Below, one piece after another: positions 35,608 to 46,213 of a DNA stretch of 64,000 nucleotides (position 1 is its first letter; the number at the start of each line of letters is the position of its first letter). The DNA is from Hordeum vulgare subsp. vulgare (Eukaryota; Streptophyta; Magnoliopsida; Poales; Poaceae), in contig NC_058518.1 in NCBI RefSeq assembly GCF_904849725.1, positions 511,859,225-511,923,224 on the forward strand, given 5' to 3'. The notes under the pieces were generated by a model, which did not search any database, was not told the DNA's origin, and worked only from the letters and a program-made list of their open reading frames with translations. The translations under genes were made by a program, and so were the position numbers.

Positions 35608-38259
35608 AGCGTCCCCAAGCTTAACTCCTGCTCGTCCTCGAGTAGGGAAGTGATAAAGAATGAATTTTTGATGTGGAATGCTACCTAGCATAGTTGTCCT
35701 TTGCAACTTCTTTCATGTGACATGAATGTTCAGATCCGTAAGATTCAAAACAATAGTTTGCTATTGACATGAAAACAATAATACTTCAAGCAAACTAGCA
35801 AGGTAATCATGAGCTTTCAAAATAACAAGGCCAAAGAAAGTTATCCCTACAAAATCATATAGTCTGGCTATGCTCCATCATCCTCACACAACTAATGTAA
35901 ATCATGCACAACCCCGGTATTGGCCAAGTAATTGTTTTCGCACTCTTACTTTCTCAAACGTTTTATAACTATCACGCAATACATGAGCGTGAGCCATGGA
36001 TATAGCACTATAGGTGGAATAGAGTGTGGTGGTGGTTGTGAGACAAAAAAGGAGGAGATGGTCACATTGACTTGGCATATCAAAAGGCTATGGAGATGCC
36101 CATTAATAGATATCAATGTGAATGAGTAGGGATTGCCATACAAAGGATGCACTAGAGCTATAAGTATGTGAAAGCTCAAAAGGAGAACTAGTGGGTGTGC
36201 ATCCAACTTGCTTGCTCACGAAGACCTAGGCAATTTTGAGGAAGCCCATCATTGGAATATACAAGCCAAGTTATATAATGAAGATTCCCACTAGCATATG
36301 GTGGTGACGAAACGAGAGGCTCTCAATCATGAAGAACATGGTGCTACTATGAAGCGCAAGTGTGGAAAAAGATAGTAGCATTGTCCCTTCTCTCTTTTTC
36401 TTTTTTTTATTTGGGCTCTTAGGCCTCTTTTTTTCTCTTTTTTTTATTTGGGCTCTTTGGCCTCTTACTTTTTTTATTTCCTCACATGGGACAATGCTCT
36501 AATAATGATGATCATCACACTTTTATTTACTCACAGCTCAAAGCTTAGAAATGACTCTATAGGAAATGTCTCCGGCAGTGTACCGGGATGTGCAACGATC
36601 TAGCTTGGCGTATGATGTTGAAACATCTCGCTAGCTATCTTACGATCATGCAATGGCAATATGAGAGTGACGGCACAAGTGATGAGACGGAACGGTGGGA
36701 GTTGCATGGCAATATATCTCGGAATGGCTATGAAAATGCCATAGTAGGTAGGTATGGTGGCTGTTTTGAGGAAGGCATATGGTGGGTTTGTGTACGGGCG
36801 AGAATTGCGCGGCACTAGAGAGGCTAGCAATGGTGGAAGGTGAAAGTGCATCTATACCATGGACTCACATTAGTCACGAAGAACTCACATACCTGTTGCA
36901 AAAGTTTTTATTAGTAATCAAAACAAAGTGCTAAACGCATACTCCGAGGGGAAGGGTTGGTAGGTGTTAACCATCGCACGATCCCAACCTCAACACAAAG
37001 GATGGCAATCAATACATCAATTATGCTCTGACTTCCTAACATAGCGGTTCACCATACGTGCATGCTACGGGAATCACTAACTTCAACACAAGTATTTCTA
37101 GATTCACAACACCCTACTAACATAACTCTTAGTATTACCAAATCCACGTCTCAAAACTAATTGAGAGGAATCAAAACTTCTCTTTCTACTCAATGCACAT
37201 GAAGATGGAGGTTTTTGTATCCTCTTTGGGTACCTATCACCTTTGGGACTACTTTCAAAGCATACGCCAACTACCAAGTCACGCACCGCCGTGCTCTAAA
37301 AGATCTAAGTGAAGCACATAGAGCAAAATTATCTAGCTCAAAAGATATAAGTGAAGCACTATGAGCATTCTAGCAAAATTACGATGAGTGCATGTCTCTC
37401 TATAAAGGTGTGCAGCAAGTATGATTGTGACACAACAAAAAGAAAAGACTCCTACGATACAACACGCTCCAAGCAAAACACATATCATGTGGTGAAATAA
37501 AATATAGCTCCAAGTAATGTTACCGATGGATTGAAGACGAAAGAGGGGATGCCTTCCCGGGGCATCCCCAAGCTTAGGCTTTTTGGTGTCCTTGAATTTG
37601 GCTTAGGATGCCTTGGGAATCACCAAGCTTGAGCTCTTTCCACTCCTTATCTCTTTGTCCATGAGAACATCACCCAAAACTTGAAAACTTCACAACACAA
37701 AACATAAACAGAAACTCGTGATATCATTAGCACAAGAAAACAAACTACCACCTCTTTAGGTACTGTAGCAACCTTGATTTCTATTTATAGTGGTGTTGGG
37801 CTACTATATTCTCACTTCTCCATGGCTAGTACCCCCCGATACTAACCATAGTTTTCATCAAAACAAGCAACCAACTCAACAAAAACAGAATATGTCAAAA
37901 ACAGACCAGTCTGTAGCAATCTGTATACTTCGTATACTTCTGGTACCTAAAAAATTCTGAATAATTACGACTGTCTGGGAAAAAGGCATATCAACCAGTA
38001 GCAAAAAGAATCAACTCAAAAGATCTTTCTGAATAAAAATGAAAAATCATCTCGTGAGTGAAAAGTTTTTGTCTTTTTCCAGCAGGATCAAACAACCATT
38101 ACCAAGACTAATCATAAAAGTTTTGCTTGGCTCAAACACAAAAAGAAAAAAAAATACACAATCATAACAGAATTATGATAGTGTGGACGCAACAAAAGAG
38201 AAAGAAAAAGAAATAAATTCATTGGGTTGCCTCCCAACAAGCGCTATTGTTTAACACCC
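35608..38259 (-). other. Gypsy internal noncoding 3' region
   Basis: 2.65 kb between the protease gene and the LTR at 34101. Its first 1.47 kb repeats the G1 segment 22661-34100. The part at 37550-38250 is shared with the plus-strand element G3 (46390-47060): TTGGGAGGCAACCCAATGAA, TTGTTGCGTCCACACTATCA and AGCTTGGGGATGCC. Somewhere here the inserted element and G1 were probably fused. No reverse transcriptase or integrase remnant is visible. Confidence 0.7.
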
Positions 38260-38895
38260 TTAACTAGGCAAAAGGCGATAGATGCACGTATCGTCATCTT
38301 TGGTGCTCAAACCATAAGTGTCCCTCATCATGGATTCATAAGGCAATCTTATTTTCTTTCTAGGAAAGTGCTGCATGCCCTTCTTTAAAGAAAATTGAAA
38401 TCTAACATTCCCTTCCTTCATATCGATGATGGCACCGATAGTCCTTAGGAAAGGTCTACCAAGAATAATAGGGCATGTAGGATTGCAATCAATGTCAAGA
38501 ACAATGAAATCCACGGGTACATAGTTCCTATTTGCAACAATAAGAACATCATTGATCCTTCCCATGGGTTTCTTGACAGTAGAATCCGCAAGATGCAAAT
38601 TAAGAGAACACTCTTCAATCTTATTAAAACCCAGAACATCACATAAAGACTTTGGAATCATGGAAACACTAGCACCCAAATCACACAAAGCATTGCATTC
38701 ATAGTTTTTAATCTTGATTTTGATAGTAGGTTCCCACTCATCATGAAGTTTTCTAGGAATAGATACTTCCAACTCAAGTTTCTCTTCAAGAGATTTCATC
38801 ATAGCACCAACGATATGATCGGTAAAGGCTTTATTTTGGTTATAAGCATGTGGAGAGTTTAGCATGGATTGCATCAAGGAAATACATTCAATCAA
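38260..38895 (-). CDS. G1 retroelement aspartic protease (Athila type)
   Basis: 211 residues. The retropepsin-like core reads ALCDLGASVSMIPKSLCDVLG at about residues 69-89, with Asp-Leu-Gly-Ala-Ser in place of the usual Asp-Thr/Ser-Gly-Ala, as is typical of Athila-type elements. Further landmarks are VDFIVLDID and PIILGRPFLRTIGAIIDMK at about 130-165. It normally cleaves the gag-pol polyprotein in the particle. It lies 74 bp downstream of gag with stops between, so the two are no longer one frame, and it is followed directly by noncoding DNA instead of reverse transcriptase. Confidence 0.85.
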   Translation of the reverse strand: MIECISLMQSMLNSPHAYNQNKAFTDHIVGAMMKSLEEKLELEVSIPRKLHDEWEPTIKIKIKNYECNALCDLGASVSMIPKSLCDVLGFNKIEECSLNLHLADSTVKKPMGRINDVLIVANRNYVPVDFIVLDIDCNPTCPIILGRPFLRTIGAIIDMKEGNVRFQFSLKKGMQHFPRKKIRLPYESMMRDTYGLSTKDDDTCIYRLLPS

Positions 38896-38969
38896 AGAGC
38901 AAGTATCATGATTGAATTACTTGAAATCCAAAGTAGTAATTTCATCACTACTCAAAGTTTTGATATCCT

Positions 38970-40358
38970 CTACTCCACTTTCAATGCTTTTAGCATCAAG
39001 GTAGATAGACTCTGAATTATTGGGCGTTTTTCAACCAAAGTGGATTCATATCCAGCCCAATCATCATTAGGTTTGACATTAGAAAACAAGGATTCAATGG
39101 GAGTCACACCAAGCACTTTCAGATCTTCGTGATTCTCATCACGAGAACACGGCTTTTTAAGCCATTCATATCTAACACGAATTTGGGCGGTTCTTTCTTT
39201 ACTCTCATTCATGGAAACACACATAGCTTTCAAAGTTTCATCCATATTTATCTTGGGAGGAGCACATCTCAATTTCAAAGCATCAATATCAAGAGACATT
39301 CTATCAACAGTCCTAGCCAAGTCATCAATTTTGAGCAGTTTTTCTTCTATGGACGCATTGAAAATCTTTTGCGAGTTGATAAACTCTTTAATATTACTCT
39401 CAAGATCATAGGGTAATTTATTGTAATTTCCATGAGCATTTTTGTAGGAATTGCCAAAGTTATTAGAGGGATTACTAGGAAAAGGCCTAGGAATAAAGTT
39501 ACCTCTATAAGCATTGTTGTTGCGAAAATTATGCCTACCAACAAAATTAACATCCAAGCTCTCATTGCTATTCTCAATCAAGGAAGACAAAGGCATATCA
39601 TTTGGATCTAGAGGAGCACCTTTACTAGCAAACAATTTCATTAATTCATCCATCTTAGCACTCAAAGAGTTAATTTCTTCTATAGCATGCACTTTTTTAC
39701 TAGTAGGTGACCTTTGAGTGTGCCATTGAGAATAGTTTGTCATGATATTGTCTAGGAGTTTTGTGGCTTCTCCTAATGTGATTTCCATGAAATTTCCATC
39801 GGAGGCGGAATCCAAGATATTTCTAGAAGCAAAATTCAAACCAGCATAGAAGATTTGTATAATCATCCAATGACTCAAGCCATGAGCGGGACAATTTCTA
39901 ATCATCAATTTCATTCTCTCCCAAGATTGTGCAACATGTTCATGATCTAGTTGCTTAAAACTCATGATATCATTACGGAGAGAGATAATCTTAGCCGGTG
40001 GAAAATATTTGGATATATAAGCATCTTTACACTTGTTCCAAGAATCAATGCTATTTTTGGGTAAAAATGAAAACCAAGTTTTTGCTCGATCTCGTAATGA
40101 GAACGGAAATAGCTTCAATTTAATCACATCATTATCCACATCTTCCTTCTTTTGCATATCGCATAACTCAATGAAGGTATTAAGACGGGATGCGACATCT
40201 TCACTAGGAAGGCCGGAAAATTGCTCTTTCATAACAAGATTTAGCAAAGCAGCATTGATTTCATATGATTCCGCACTAGTGGCGGGAGCAATTGGAGTAC
40301 TGATAAAATAATTATTATTAGTATTCGAGAAGTCACACAATTTGGTGTTTTCAGTCAT
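38970..40358 (-). CDS. G1 gag polyprotein (retrotransposon gag domain)
   Basis: The start is placed at the ATG at 40358 (MTENTKLCDFSNTNNNYF). The open frame extends further upstream to 40433, but those residues lie in the leader. The Retrotrans_gag core is clear: LKLFPFSLRDRAKTWFSFLP, SWNKCKDAYISKYFPPAK and FYAGLNF. The rest is Asn- and Ser-rich, with a coiled region near the C-terminus (LLKIDDLARTVDRMSLD). No CCHC knuckle is seen, which fits Athila-type gag. The 462-codon frame is uninterrupted, so particles could still be made. It is the first gene after the primer-binding site. Confidence 0.88.
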   Translation of the reverse strand: MTENTKLCDFSNTNNNYFISTPIAPATSAESYEINAALLNLVMKEQFSGLPSEDVASRLNTFIELCDMQKKEDVDNDVIKLKLFPFSLRDRAKTWFSFLPKNSIDSWNKCKDAYISKYFPPAKIISLRNDIMSFKQLDHEHVAQSWERMKLMIRNCPAHGLSHWMIIQIFYAGLNFASRNILDSASDGNFMEITLGEATKLLDNIMTNYSQWHTQRSPTSKKVHAIEEINSLSAKMDELMKLFASKGAPLDPNDMPLSSLIENSNESLDVNFVGRHNFRNNNAYRGNFIPRPFPSNPSNNFGNSYKNAHGNYNKLPYDLESNIKEFINSQKIFNASIEEKLLKIDDLARTVDRMSLDIDALKLRCAPPKINMDETLKAMCVSMNESKERTAQIRVRYEWLKKPCSRDENHEDLKVLGVTPIESLFSNVKPNDDWAGYESTLVEKRPIIQSLSTLMLKALKVE

Positions 40359-40634
40359 GGTGACTTCAGCAAGCACACAACCACACAAGCGAACAGAAAG
40401 CAAGCGAAAGAAAAGGGCGAACGAAAAAGGCAAAAAAATTGTAAATTTTGTTTTTCAGAAGTGGGGAGAGGAAAACGAGAGGCAAAAGGCAAAAAAGTAA
40501 ATGCAAGGGATGAGTTTGCGATAGTTACTTGGATAAGCTTCACTTAGAATAGTCCCCGGTGCCAGAAATTGACACGTTGGAGGGAGACTATTCTTGACTT
40601 GATACTCCCCGACAACGGCGCCAGAAATTCTTCT
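40359..40634 (-). promoter_or_regulatory. G1 leader with primer-binding site and a second PBS-like motif
   Basis: The primer-binding site is at 40606-40623 (TGGCGCCGTTGTCGGGGA on the minus strand; complementary to tRNA-Asp apart from one base), 11 nt after the LTR. A second, shortened copy of the same context (TTTCTGGCACCGGGGAC) lies about 55 nt further at roughly 40551-40568. The remainder is a short untranslated leader. Confidence 0.75.
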
Positions 40635-43600
40635 TGCTACCTCTTGAGCTTGCGTTAGTATTTCCCTTGAAGAGAAAAGGGTGATGTAGCATAGTAGCAG
40701 TAAGTATTTCCCTCAGTTTGAGAACCAAGGTATCAATCCAATAGGAGTATCAAGACAAGTCACCAAAGTACCTGCGCAAAAACAAACAAACTTGCACCCT
40801 ATGCTATAAAGGGGTTGTCAACCCCTTCACGATTAATTGCAAGGTGAGATCTGAAGGTGGAAAGTGCAACAAAGTAAAAGTGTAGAGATGAAAATATGAT
40901 GTGAAGTAGACCCGGGGGCCATAGTGTTCACTAGAGGCTTCTCTCATGATAGCAAGTATTACGTTGGGTGAACGAATTACTGTCGAGCAATTGATAGAAC
41001 CGCGCAAAGTCATGATGATATCTAAGGCAATGATCATACATATAGGCATCACGTCCGAGACAAGTAGACCGATACTGTTGATACGTCCCCAACGTATCTA
41101 TAATTTTTGATGGTTTCATGCTATTATCTTGTCAAACTTTGGATGCTTTGCATGCTTTTTATTTATTTTCTGGGACTAACTTATTAACTCAGGGCCAAGT
41201 GACAGTTCCTGTTTTTTCCATGTTTTTGACCCTTTTCAGAGGAGATTTTGAAACGGAGTCCAAACGGAAGAAAATCCCCGAAAAGATTTTTTCTGGAACG
41301 GAAGAAGATCGGATAACTTGGGAGCCAAGCCAGAAGAGCCCCAGGGGCCCCACAAGCCCCCACCCCACGGCCAGGGGGGCGCGCCATCCAGGCTTGTGGG
41401 CCCCCTAGAGGTCTCATGAGCTAGATCTTGCGCCTATATATATATTCCCAAATATTCCCAAAAAAAATAAAGAGACGATCGCAATCACTTTTCCGTTGCC
41501 GCAAGCTTCTGTCTCCACAAGATCCCATCTGGGGCACGTCCTGGTGCCCTGCCGGAGGGGATATTCGGACACGGAGGGCTTCTTCATCAACACCATGACC
41601 TCTCCGATGATGCGTGAGTAGTTCACCGTAGACCTACGGGTCCATAGCTAGTAACTAGATGGCTTCTTCTCTTTCTTGGATCTTCAATACAAAGTTCTCC
41701 ATGATCTTCATGGAGATCTATCCGATGTAATCTTCTTTTGCGGTGTGTTTGTCGAGATCTGATGAATTGTGGATTTATGAGCAGATTATCTATGAATCTT
41801 ATTTGAGTTTCTTCTGATCTCTCTTGTGCATGATTTCATATCCTTGTAATTCTCTTCGAGTTGTGGGTTTGGTATGGCCAACTAGATCTATGATTCTTGC
41901 AATGGGAGAAGTGCTTGGTTTTGGGTTCATACCGTGCGGTGACCTCACCCAGGGACAGAAGGGGTAGCGAGGCACGCATCTTGTTGTTGCCACCAAGGGT
42001 AAAAAGATGGGGTTTTCATCATTGGTTTGAGTTTATCCCTCTACATCATGTCATCTTGCTTAAGGCGTTACTCTGTTCGTCATGAACCCAATACACTAGA
42101 TGCATGCTGGATAGCGGTCGATGTGTGGAGTAATAGTAGTAGATGCAGAAAGTATCAGTCTACTTGTCTCGGACGTGATGCCTATATGCATGATCATTGC
42201 CTTAGATATCGTCATGACTTTGCGCGGTTCTATCAATTGCTCGTGAGTAATTTGTTCGCCCACCATGATATTTGCTATTATGAGAGAAGCCTCTAGTGAA
42301 CACTATGGCCCCCAGGGTGTACTCTACACCATATTTTCAGCCTTACACTTTTTACTTCGTTGCACTTTTCGCCTTCAGATCTCACTTTGCAAACAATCTT
42401 GAAGGGATTGACAACCCCTTTGAAGCATTGGGTGCAAGCTTGTTTGTGTTTGCGCAGTTACTTTGGACTTGACGAGGCCCTCCTTCTGGATCGATACCTT
42501 GGTTCTCAAACTGAGGGAAATACTTACTGCTCCTGTGTTGTATCACGCTTTCCTCTTCAAGGGAAAAACCGACGCAAACCAGAGAAGTAACAAGAAGAAT
42601 TCCTACGCGCCAGGGAAAGACTTTTGTTGCCGTAGCAACTGTCTGCATCTACTACTATTACTCCACACATCGACCGCTATCCAGCATGCATCTAGTGTAT
42701 TGAGTTCATAACAAACAGAGTAACGCCTTAAGCAAGATGACATGATGTAGAGGGATAAATTCATGCAATAGATATAAACCCCATCTTTTTACTCTTGATG
42801 GCAACAAAATGATGCGTGCCTCGCTACCCCTTCTGTCACTGGGTGAGGACACCGCATGGTATGAACCCAAAACCAAGCACTTCTCCCATTGCAAGAATTA
42901 TAGATCAAGTTGGCCAAACGAAACCCACAACTCAAAGAGAATTACAAGGATACGAAATCATGCATATAAGAGATGAGAGGAAACTCAAATAATATTCATA
43001 AATCCACAATTCATCGGATCTTCACAAACACACCACAAAAGAAGGTTACATCGGATAGATCTCCATGAAGATCATTGAGAACTTTGTATCGAAGATCCAA
43101 GAGAGAGAAGAAGCCATCTAGCTACTAGCTATGGACCCGAAGGTCTGTGGTGAACTACTCACACATCATCGGAGAGGTAATGGTGTTGATGAATAAGCCC
43201 TCCGTGTCCGAATCCCCCCTCGGGAGGGCACCAGAACGTGCCCCGGATGGGATCCTGCGGAGATAGAAGCTTGCGGCGGCGGAAAAGTATTTTCGTGGCT
43301 CTCTCTGGCAGTTTTGAATTTTTAGGGAATTTATAGGCGGAAGAAGTAGGGCAAAGGAGCCACGGGGGGCCCACAAGCCTGGTAGGCGTGCCACCCAGGC
43401 CGCGGCTAGGGGGCTTGTGGCCTCCCCCGGAGTCCTTTGCCTTGGTTCTCAAGTTCCCTGCCTATCTTCTGTTATGGAAAAAAATCTTTCCGAAGGTTTT
43501 ATTCCGTTTGTACTCTGTTTAATATTCTTCTCTGAAAAGGGTCAAAAACACGGAAAAACAGGAACTGGCACTTGGCACTGAGTTAATAGGTTAGTCCCAA

Positions 43601-43701
43601 AAAAGATATAAAATAGCATAATCATGCAAACAGATCATCCAAAGTTGATAAGATAATATCAGGAAACCATAAAAAATTATAGATACGTTGGAGACGTATC
43701 A
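40635..43701 (-). repeat. 5' LTR of G1, interrupted by an opposite-strand solo LTR
   Basis: The LTR pieces are 40635-41078 and 42643-43701, together about 1.5 kb, and resemble the 3' LTR at 21141. The right edge GAGACGTATCA is followed by acaaa, the target duplication. The insertion of G4 is marked by ACTGT on both sides. Confidence 0.9.
41079..42637 (+). mobile_element. G4: solo LTR of a related gypsy element, plus orientation
   Basis: 1559 bp starting TGATACGTCCCCAACGTATC and ending TTGCCGTAGCA, flanked by exact ACTGT duplications (41074-41078 and 42638-42642). The TATA box is TATATATATA at 41435-41444. No internal region remains. Near its end (about 42587-42620) it carries AACAAGAAGAATTCCTACGC, which resembles the sequence normally found after the LTR. 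Confidence 0.92.
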
Positions 43702-43908
43702 ACAAACATATTCCAACATAGATAGTAGTGGTTTGATTACACGGGCTTGTCGGAGCAATAGTCCAGACATACATGTTCGATTACACGGGCTCCTAAGCTC
43801 CTACCTCACCCCTACTAGATCCCCAAAATTGGGCTCACCTGAGCCCCAGGGGTGCGACCCCGACGAGGCGGCGGCGCCAGTCAGTCGGAGTCGGAGTAGG
43901 AGGTGCCC
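43702..43908 (-). pseudogene. Possible 3' end of a host gene disrupted by the two retrotransposon nests
   Basis: This 207-bp island lies between G1 and G3. On the minus strand it starts GC-rich and reads GTSYSDSD-stop, then CCCTGGGGCTCAG|GTGAGCCC (a donor-like motif) and a 3' UTR-like stretch ending TATGTTGGAATATGTTTG. Joined across the G1 insertion to 21140, the sequence continues as plausible UTR-like DNA. It could be the last codons and UTR of a gene cut by G3, whose body would lie right of the window, or simply unrelated GC-rich DNA. Confidence 0.25.
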
Positions 43909-45433
43909 TGATACGTCTCCAATGTATCTATAATTTTTGAAGGTTTCATGCTATTGTCCTGTCAAACTTTGGATGTGTTGTATGCCTTTTATTTCTTTTT
44001 GGGACTAACTTAACTCAGTGCCAAGTGCGAGTTCTTGTTTTTTCCGTGTTTTTGACCCCTTTCAGAGGAGGATTTTAAGCAGAGTCCAAACGGAACGAAA
44101 CTTCCAAAAAGATTTTTTCTGAAACAGAAGAAGATCGGGAAACTTGAGAACCAAGGCAGGGGGCCACCAGGGACCTCACAAGCCCCCTAGCCGCGACTAC
44201 GGGGCCCGCGCCTCCCAGGCTTCTGGGCTCCTTGGGCCACCTCTGCCCTAGGTCTTTCGCCTATATATTCCCAATAATTCCAGAAAAAATCAGGAGATCA
44301 TCGAAAGTACTTTTCCGCCGCCGCAAGCTTCTGTGTTCGCAAGATCCCATCTGGGGCACGTTCTGGTGCCGTGCCGGAGGGGGGATTCGGATAAGGAGGG
44401 CTTCTTCATCAACACCCTGACCTCTCCAATGATGCGTGAGTATTTCACCATAGACCTACGGGTCCATAGCTAGTAACTAGATGGCTTCTTCTCTCTCTTG
44501 GATCTTCAATACAAAGTTCTCCATGATCTTCATGGAGATCTATCCGATGTAATCTTCTTTTGCGGTGTGTTTGTCGAGATCCGATGAATTGTGGATTTAT
44601 GATCAGATTATCTATGAATCTTATTTGAGTTTCTTCTGATCTCTCTTGTGCATGATTTCATATCCTTGTAATTCTCTTCGAGTTGTGGGTTTTGTTTGGC
44701 CAGCTTGATCTATGATTCTTGCAATGGGAGAAGTGCTTGGTTTTGGGTTCATACCGTGTGGTGAACACACCCAGTGATAGAAGGGGTAGCGAGGCACGCA
44801 TCTTGTTGTTGCCATCAAGGGTAAAAACATGGGGTATTCATCATTGGTTTGAGTTTATCCCTCTACATCATGTGATCTTGCTTAAGGCGTTACTCCGTTC
44901 GTCATGAACCCAATGCACTAGATGCATGCTGGATAGCGGTCGATGTGTGGAGTAATAGTAGTAGATGCAGAAAGTATCGGTATAGTTGTCTCGGACGTGA
45001 TGCCTATATGTATGATCATTGCCTTAGATATCGTCATGACTTTGCGCGGTTCTATCAATTGCTCGACAATAATTTGTTCACCCACCGTAATATTTTCTAT
45101 TTTGAGAGAAGCCTCTAGTGAACACTATGGCCCCCGGGTCTACTTCACACCATATTTTCAGCCTTACACTTTTCTTCGTTGCACTTTCCGCCTTCAGATC
45201 TCACTTTGCAATCAATCTTGAAGGGATTGACAACCCATTTATAGCGTTGGGTGCAAGCTCTTTTGTGTTTGTGCAGGTACTCTGGACTTGACGAGATTCT
45301 CCTACTGGATTGATACCTTGGTTCTCAAATTGAGGGAAATACTTACTGCTCCTGTGCTGCATCGCCCTTTCCACTTCAAGGGAAAAACCAACGCAAGCTC
45401 AAGAGACGACAAAAGATTTCTGTCGTCGTAGCA
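43909..45433 (+). repeat. 5' LTR of G3
   Basis: 1525 bp from TGATACGTCTCCAATGTATC to GTCGTCGTAGCA. A TATATAT box lies at 44262-44268. It is followed by GAAGAATTTC and the primer-binding site, so it is a 5' LTR. It is the same subfamily as the LTR at 34101 in reverse. Confidence 0.9.
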
Positions 45434-45694
45434 GAAGAATTTCTGGCACCGTTGCCGGGGAGGATCAAGGCATGAACTCATCCAAGTAAGTGTCGCAAAC
45501 TCATCTCTTGCATTTACTTTTTTGCCTCTCGTTTTCCTCTCCCCCACTTCTGAAAAACAAAAAATTACAAAAATATTTGCCTTTTTTTCCTGTTGCCTTT
45601 TTCGTTCGCCCTTTCTTTGGCTTGCTTTCTATTTGCTTGTGTTGCCATGTGCCTTCAATATGCTTGCATCTTCGCTTGCTGAAAATCTATTGAT

Positions 45695-46213
45695 ATGGAT
45701 CCTCATCCACTTGCTAATCTCTTTAAGAGATCCAATTATGTTGATCCAATTGCTAGTGAGTTGAGTGCACTTGACTTTCTCTATGGAGTTTTGCTTGAGA
45801 TGCGTGAATTTGAAAATTGTGAGGAAGAAATTTATGAAGTGATTCACGAGGGCTCCTTGGATGAAAAGCATGATTGCAATGGTTTCACTATAAATTCTAT
45901 TAGTGACAATCATGCTAAAAATATGCAAAACCCTAAGCTTGGGGATGCTAGTTTTGCTATGTCCACTACTTGTTGCAATGGTATTTGCAATAATATTGAA
46001 AGTGGGTATGGAGAAGTCATGACTTTAGTTGATGATAATCCCACTATTTTCGAAGAGCGTCAACTTTGCATGCATGTGGATCATGAAAAGTATATCCTTT
46101 GTGATAGCTATATTGTTGAATTTGATTATGATCCCACATGTAATTGCTATGAGAGAGAGGAAAATATTGTGGTAGAAACTTTCATGTTACCAAATTACCT
46201 CTCGTTTTGTTGA
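45695..46213 (+). CDS. Uncharacterised ORF of gypsy element G3 (172 aa)
   Basis: An intact frame from an ATG in TTGATATGGATCC context to a TGA at 46211-46213, the only ORF between the primer-binding site and the shared 3' region. The protein is acidic, with 10 or so Cys residues, begins MDPHPLANLFKRSNYVDP, and has a central Asn/Cys-rich stretch (TTCCNGICNN) and a C-terminal CMHVDHEKYILCDSYIVEFD. I see no Retrotrans_gag core, zinc knuckle, protease or polymerase motif, no signal peptide and no membrane segment. It occupies the place where G1 has gag and protease. It may be a diverged gag-like protein, a captured host fragment or a factor acting in trans; I cannot choose between them. Confidence 0.6.
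   Translation: MDPHPLANLFKRSNYVDPIASELSALDFLYGVLLEMREFENCEEEIYEVIHEGSLDEKHDCNGFTINSISDNHAKNMQNPKLGDASFAMSTTCCNGICNNIESGYGEVMTLVDDNPTIFEERQLCMHVDHEKYILCDSYIVEFDYDPTCNCYEREENIVVETFMLPNYLSFC

Larger units (their letters stand above)
21141..43701 (-). mobile_element. G1: Athila-type Ty3/gypsy LTR retrotransposon, gag and protease only, heavily nested
   Basis: The outer pair of LTRs is 21141-22660 (3' LTR) and 40635-43701 (5' LTR, interrupted by a solo LTR). Both start TGATACGTCTCCAACGTATC and end CTCAAGAGGTAGCA on the minus strand, and they resemble each other more than the middle LTR. Flanking bases are gcaaa (21136-21140) and acaaa (43702-43706), a 4-of-5 target duplication match. The primer-binding site is at 40606-40623 (tRNA-Asp type). 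The purine-rich tract with AAGCTTGGGGATGCT lies against the 3' LTR. The internal region holds gag and an aspartic protease, then noncoding DNA; I find no reverse transcriptase, RNase H or integrase. It depended on partner elements. I do not assign a family name. Confidence 0.82.

Noticed and set aside
21141..45433. Regularly spaced repeats as a CRISPR-like array
   Set aside because: The repeats are 1.5-kb LTRs with TG...CA ends and target duplications; no short-repeat array exists in the window.
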